64,000 nt of DNA from Anaerolineaceae bacterium UBA6105 (lineage in GTDB: Bacteria; Chloroflexota; Anaerolineae; Anaerolineales; Anaerolineaceae): contig DIWN01000041.1 of the NCBI GenBank assembly GCA_002423495.1, positions 1 to 64,000 on the forward strand, in the 5' to 3' direction. A program made the position numbers and the translations under genes. Each line of letters starts with the position of its first letter. Position 1 is the stretch's first letter. Below are positions 61,718 through 64,000 of the stretch, piece after piece. The notes under the pieces were generated by a model, which saw nothing but the letters and a program-made list of their open reading frames with translations, did not search any database and was not told where the DNA came from.

Positions 61718-62810
61718 TACTTTTCTCCTGACGATTTAGGATGCTTCTATCAAGGCGTTTTAAGGCCGTGTGAATCAGTTTCAAGGTGTTGAGCTCATCT
61801 TCAATGCGGATCAGACCCGCTGCTGAATGCAGATAGCGCTGTGGGACCGAGACCGAGACGCTCGGCACACCCGCGCGGGTTTTGTGGATTTCGCCGGCAT
61901 CGGTTCCCCCCATACCGGGCTGACGGAACTGCCAGGGGATTTTTTCGGCTTCAGCCGACTCAGTCAGCCATTTTATCAAGCGCTGATCGCCGATGGTGCC
62001 GCGATCCATGATGTAGATTGCCGGCCCGTCTCCCAGCCTGGTGTTGTGGCTGGTGTTTGGCAGGCCATCGTAATGGGGCAGATCGTTGGCAGGGGTTGAA
62101 TCCATGGCTATGCCGATTTCCGGATCAAAACCGTAAGCAGCGGTTTTTGCGCCGCGCAGGCCAAGCTCCTCCTGCACGGTGAAAGCCGCCAGCAGGTCAA
62201 CATTTTCGGGAGCTTGTTTGACCAGTTGGATGAGGTTGAAGACTCCCAGCCTGTCATCCAGCGCCTTGGAGCGGATGCTCGGACCCAAGACTGCCAGTTT
62301 CGTCGCAAAGGTGGCTCTGTCGCCCACTTTGACCTTGGAGTCTCCTCCCGGTCCAACATCAATGCGCAGCTGGTCCACTTTGAGCACCTGCTTGCGTTCT
62401 TCGGGTGTGGTCAGGTGGATTGCTTTGGCGCCGATCACGCCCGGAACATGGTCCCGACCGATGATCACCGGCTTGCCCACTAACTGGCGTGGGTCAACCC
62501 CACCGATGACGCGAAACTCGAAAACGCCATCGCCTTCATCTTTGACGATCATGAAGCCAACTTCGTCCATATGGGCAGCGATCATGACCCTGACGCGATC
62601 TTTGCCGGTGCCCTCGCGCCGCACCAACACATTGCCCATCGCGTCAACTTTGGTGAAGTCAGCGAAATCGCGCAATTCTTCAAGAACGATCGCGCGCACT
62701 TCCTGCTCATCACCCGAAACACTCACAGCGTTGCAAAGGCGCGTCAGCAGATCTAATTCTTTTTTACCCAGGCGGGGATTAAACTTGGTGGAAACTTCAG
62801 TTTTTGCCAT
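61701..62810 (-). CDS. M42 family metallo-aminopeptidase (copy 2)
   Basis: A 369-residue paralogue. Motifs: MIAAHMDEVGFMIVKDEGDGVFEFRVIGG, SKALDDRLGVFNLIQLVK, FTVQEELGLRGAKTAAYG, AMDSTPANDLP and VPQRYLHSAAGL. It is closest to copy 1 in order and length, with a 25-residue longer C-terminus. It lies 6 bp after copy 3. Confidence 0.93.
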   Translation of the reverse strand: MAKTEVSTKFNPRLGKKELDLLTRLCNAVSVSGDEQEVRAIVLEELRDFADFTKVDAMGNVLVRREGTGKDRVRVMIAAHMDEVGFMIVKDEGDGVFEFRVIGGVDPRQLVGKPVIIGRDHVPGVIGAKAIHLTTPEERKQVLKVDQLRIDVGPGGDSKVKVGDRATFATKLAVLGPSIRSKALDDRLGVFNLIQLVKQAPENVDLLAAFTVQEELGLRGAKTAAYGFDPEIGIAMDSTPANDLPHYDGLPNTSHNTRLGDGPAIYIMDRGTIGDQRLIKWLTESAEAEKIPWQFRQPGMGGTDAGEIHKTRAGVPSVSVSVPQRYLHSAAGLIRIEDELNTLKLIHTALKRLDRSILNRQEKSNGKEK

Positions 62811-62816
62811 CTTGTT

Positions 62817-63890
62817 TTACTCCCAGATCACAGTTTTCATGAAATCGAGCGGAAGATTGGCAATAAACTCAGCCATCAACCTTCCAGCGCGTCGGACATC
62901 TTTCAGCGAAACAACCTCAACCGGAGTGTGCATGTAGCGTAGTGGAATGCCCAGCTCAACCACGGGTATGCCAGCCTCTGCCACCTGAACACTCCAGGCA
63001 TCGGTGCCCGAACCGGTTGGCGCCAGGTCCTTTGCCACGTTGATCTCGTATTCTTCAGCGGTTTCGAGCATGGCTTTGTGCAAAGCCGGATGGTTGCAGG
63101 AGCCCCAGGTGAGGGGGGTTACCTTGCCCATCTCGAAGTTGCCAATGCCTGCTCCGCCGGGTGCCTTGGCAAAGGTGACGTCAATCACGATCGCGAAATC
63201 CGGTTTGATGGCGAAGGCGTCCGCCTGGGCGCCAATTGCGCCGACTTCCTCCTGCGAGGTCGCCACAGCCATCACATCCCAAAGGTGCTTGCGCTTGGAA
63301 AGCATCTCGAGCGCGACTGTGACCGCCGCCACAGAGGCGCGATTATCGAGCGTGTGACCACTGATGGTGTCACTGCAAAGCTCCATCGGCTCCGTCGCGA
63401 AGGAAATGACATCTCCGACACGTACCAACTTTTTGACTTCGTCCGGCAAAAGACCGGTGTCAACCAGCAAATATTTCTGCGGCAGGGGTCCGGATTTGCC
63501 ATCTTTTGGCAGCAAAGCTGCCGGCGGCATGACTACCATGGCTGGCAGATCCCGGGCAACATCCGAGTTGGTCGCGTGCACGGTCACCATCTGGCCGGGC
63601 AGGATGCGCGGATCAACCCCGCCAACCTGCATAAAGCGCAAAAAGCCGTCATCGATGCCGGTCACCATCAAACCAATCGCGTCCATGTGCGCCGCAATCA
63701 TCACGCTGGGTCGGGGCTGCGTGCCTTCTCCGCGTTTGATTGCCTGCAGGCTGCCAAGATTGTTGACGCGGATTTCGTCGGCGAGCGGCTGCCAGGCAGC
63801 CCGAATGATCTCGCGGATTGGGGCTTCGTAACCGCTCAGACCCGGCGCGGAGATCATTTCCTTTATGTGTTGTTTCAGATCAAGTTTCAT
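62817..63890 (-). CDS. M42 family metallo-aminopeptidase (copy 3)
   Basis: A 357-residue paralogue. Motifs: MIAAHMDAIGLMVTGIDDGFLRFMQVGGVDPR, HTLDNRASVAAVTVALEML, ATSQEEVGAIGAQADAF, VIDVTFAKAPG and IPLRYMHTPVEVV. All metal ligands of the family are present, so it should be active. It is the first gene of the M42 trio, preceded by AGAGAGGCTT and lying 9 bp after the partial gene at the window edge. Confidence 0.93.
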   Translation of the reverse strand: MKLDLKQHIKEMISAPGLSGYEAPIREIIRAAWQPLADEIRVNNLGSLQAIKRGEGTQPRPSVMIAAHMDAIGLMVTGIDDGFLRFMQVGGVDPRILPGQMVTVHATNSDVARDLPAMVVMPPAALLPKDGKSGPLPQKYLLVDTGLLPDEVKKLVRVGDVISFATEPMELCSDTISGHTLDNRASVAAVTVALEMLSKRKHLWDVMAVATSQEEVGAIGAQADAFAIKPDFAIVIDVTFAKAPGGAGIGNFEMGKVTPLTWGSCNHPALHKAMLETAEEYEINVAKDLAPTGSGTDAWSVQVAEAGIPVVELGIPLRYMHTPVEVVSLKDVRRAGRLMAEFIANLPLDFMKTVIWE

Positions 63891-63899
63891 AAGCCTCTC

Positions 63900-64000
63900 T
63901 CATGGTTCAGGCGTAGGGTCAACCAAAGTCTCGGTTGGGGTTTCTGTAGGTGTTTCTGTCGGTTCAGGTACCGGGGTGTCCGTTGGGAGCGGTGTTTCCG
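63900..64000 (-). CDS. C-terminal end of a Thr/Pro/Glu-rich protein (partial)
   Basis: The last 33 codons before a TGA at 63900-63902 read as TPLPTDTPVPEPTETPTETP-type low complexity, ending DPTPEP. This resembles the linkers of the lipoproteins in this window but is at a C-terminus. The gene continues beyond the window; the function cannot be seen. Confidence 0.6.
   Translation of the reverse strand, partial: ETPLPTDTPVPEPTETPTETPTETLVDPTPEP

Overview
The window looks like chromosomal sequence from a Chloroflexota bacterium, most likely class Anaerolineae. This is inferred from the lipoproteins with Thr/Pro/Glu-rich linkers, a secreted protease ending in IYLPLILK, a one-chain glycyl-tRNA synthetase (alpha and beta fused), a large oligopeptide ABC system, and the many short palindromic repeats between genes. 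No taxonomic search was possible. The left edge is the 5' end of a 16S rRNA gene on the minus strand, preceded by three near-consensus tandem promoters.

Layout. 0.7-4.2 kb (minus): DUF1295/DUF2177 membrane pair, a MarR regulator with a perfect 27-bp palindrome on its start codon plus a CopD-like membrane protein, and a CaCA cation antiporter. 4.3-5.2 kb: repeats. 5.2-7.8 kb: clpB. 8.3-12.5 kb: a formylglycine-generating-enzyme-like lipoprotein and a secreted subtilase with a strong promoter, a hairpin and a 17-codon leader ORF. 12.6-17.7 kb: a 161-bp MITE-like element and two arrays of one repeat family bracketing a four-gene MacAB-like export operon (adaptor, ATPase, permease, lipoprotein). 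17.8-25.4 kb: metallo-hydrolase, mutY, orphan PTS EIIA, upp, NYN nuclease, PIG-L deacetylase, CapA-like lipoprotein and a MerR/B12-domain regulator. 25.6-33.2 kb (minus): glyQS, then glmU-corC-cdd-recO behind a tRNA-Gln gene. 33.5-41.5 kb (minus): oligopeptide ABC operon oppA-B-C-D-F plus a small membrane protein, from a consensus promoter; its OppC carries a roughly 270-residue insertion with internal repeats. 41.5-49.6 kb (minus): maf-PBP-rsgA-SBP operon, RNase Z and small membrane proteins. 49.6-52.4 kb (plus): a non-coding stretch, then recX and rny.

52.4-54.4 kb is a visibly AT-rich island with two genes: a DarT-type ADP-ribosyltransferase toxin with an N-terminal membrane segment, and a partner matching the DarT1-associated NADAR antitoxins. 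This is the best candidate for an unusual system here. 54.5-64 kb (minus): a three-gene ABC-2 exporter, a metallo-hydrolase, an M24 peptidase, a family-1 solute-binding lipoprotein with a small membrane protein, three tandem M42 aminopeptidases, and the tail of a Thr/Pro-rich protein at the edge.

Most operons are housekeeping (protein quality control, cell wall, RNA decay, peptide uptake and degradation). The three M42 peptidases, the M24 peptidase, the Opp system and the secreted subtilase together suggest a peptide-scavenging lifestyle.
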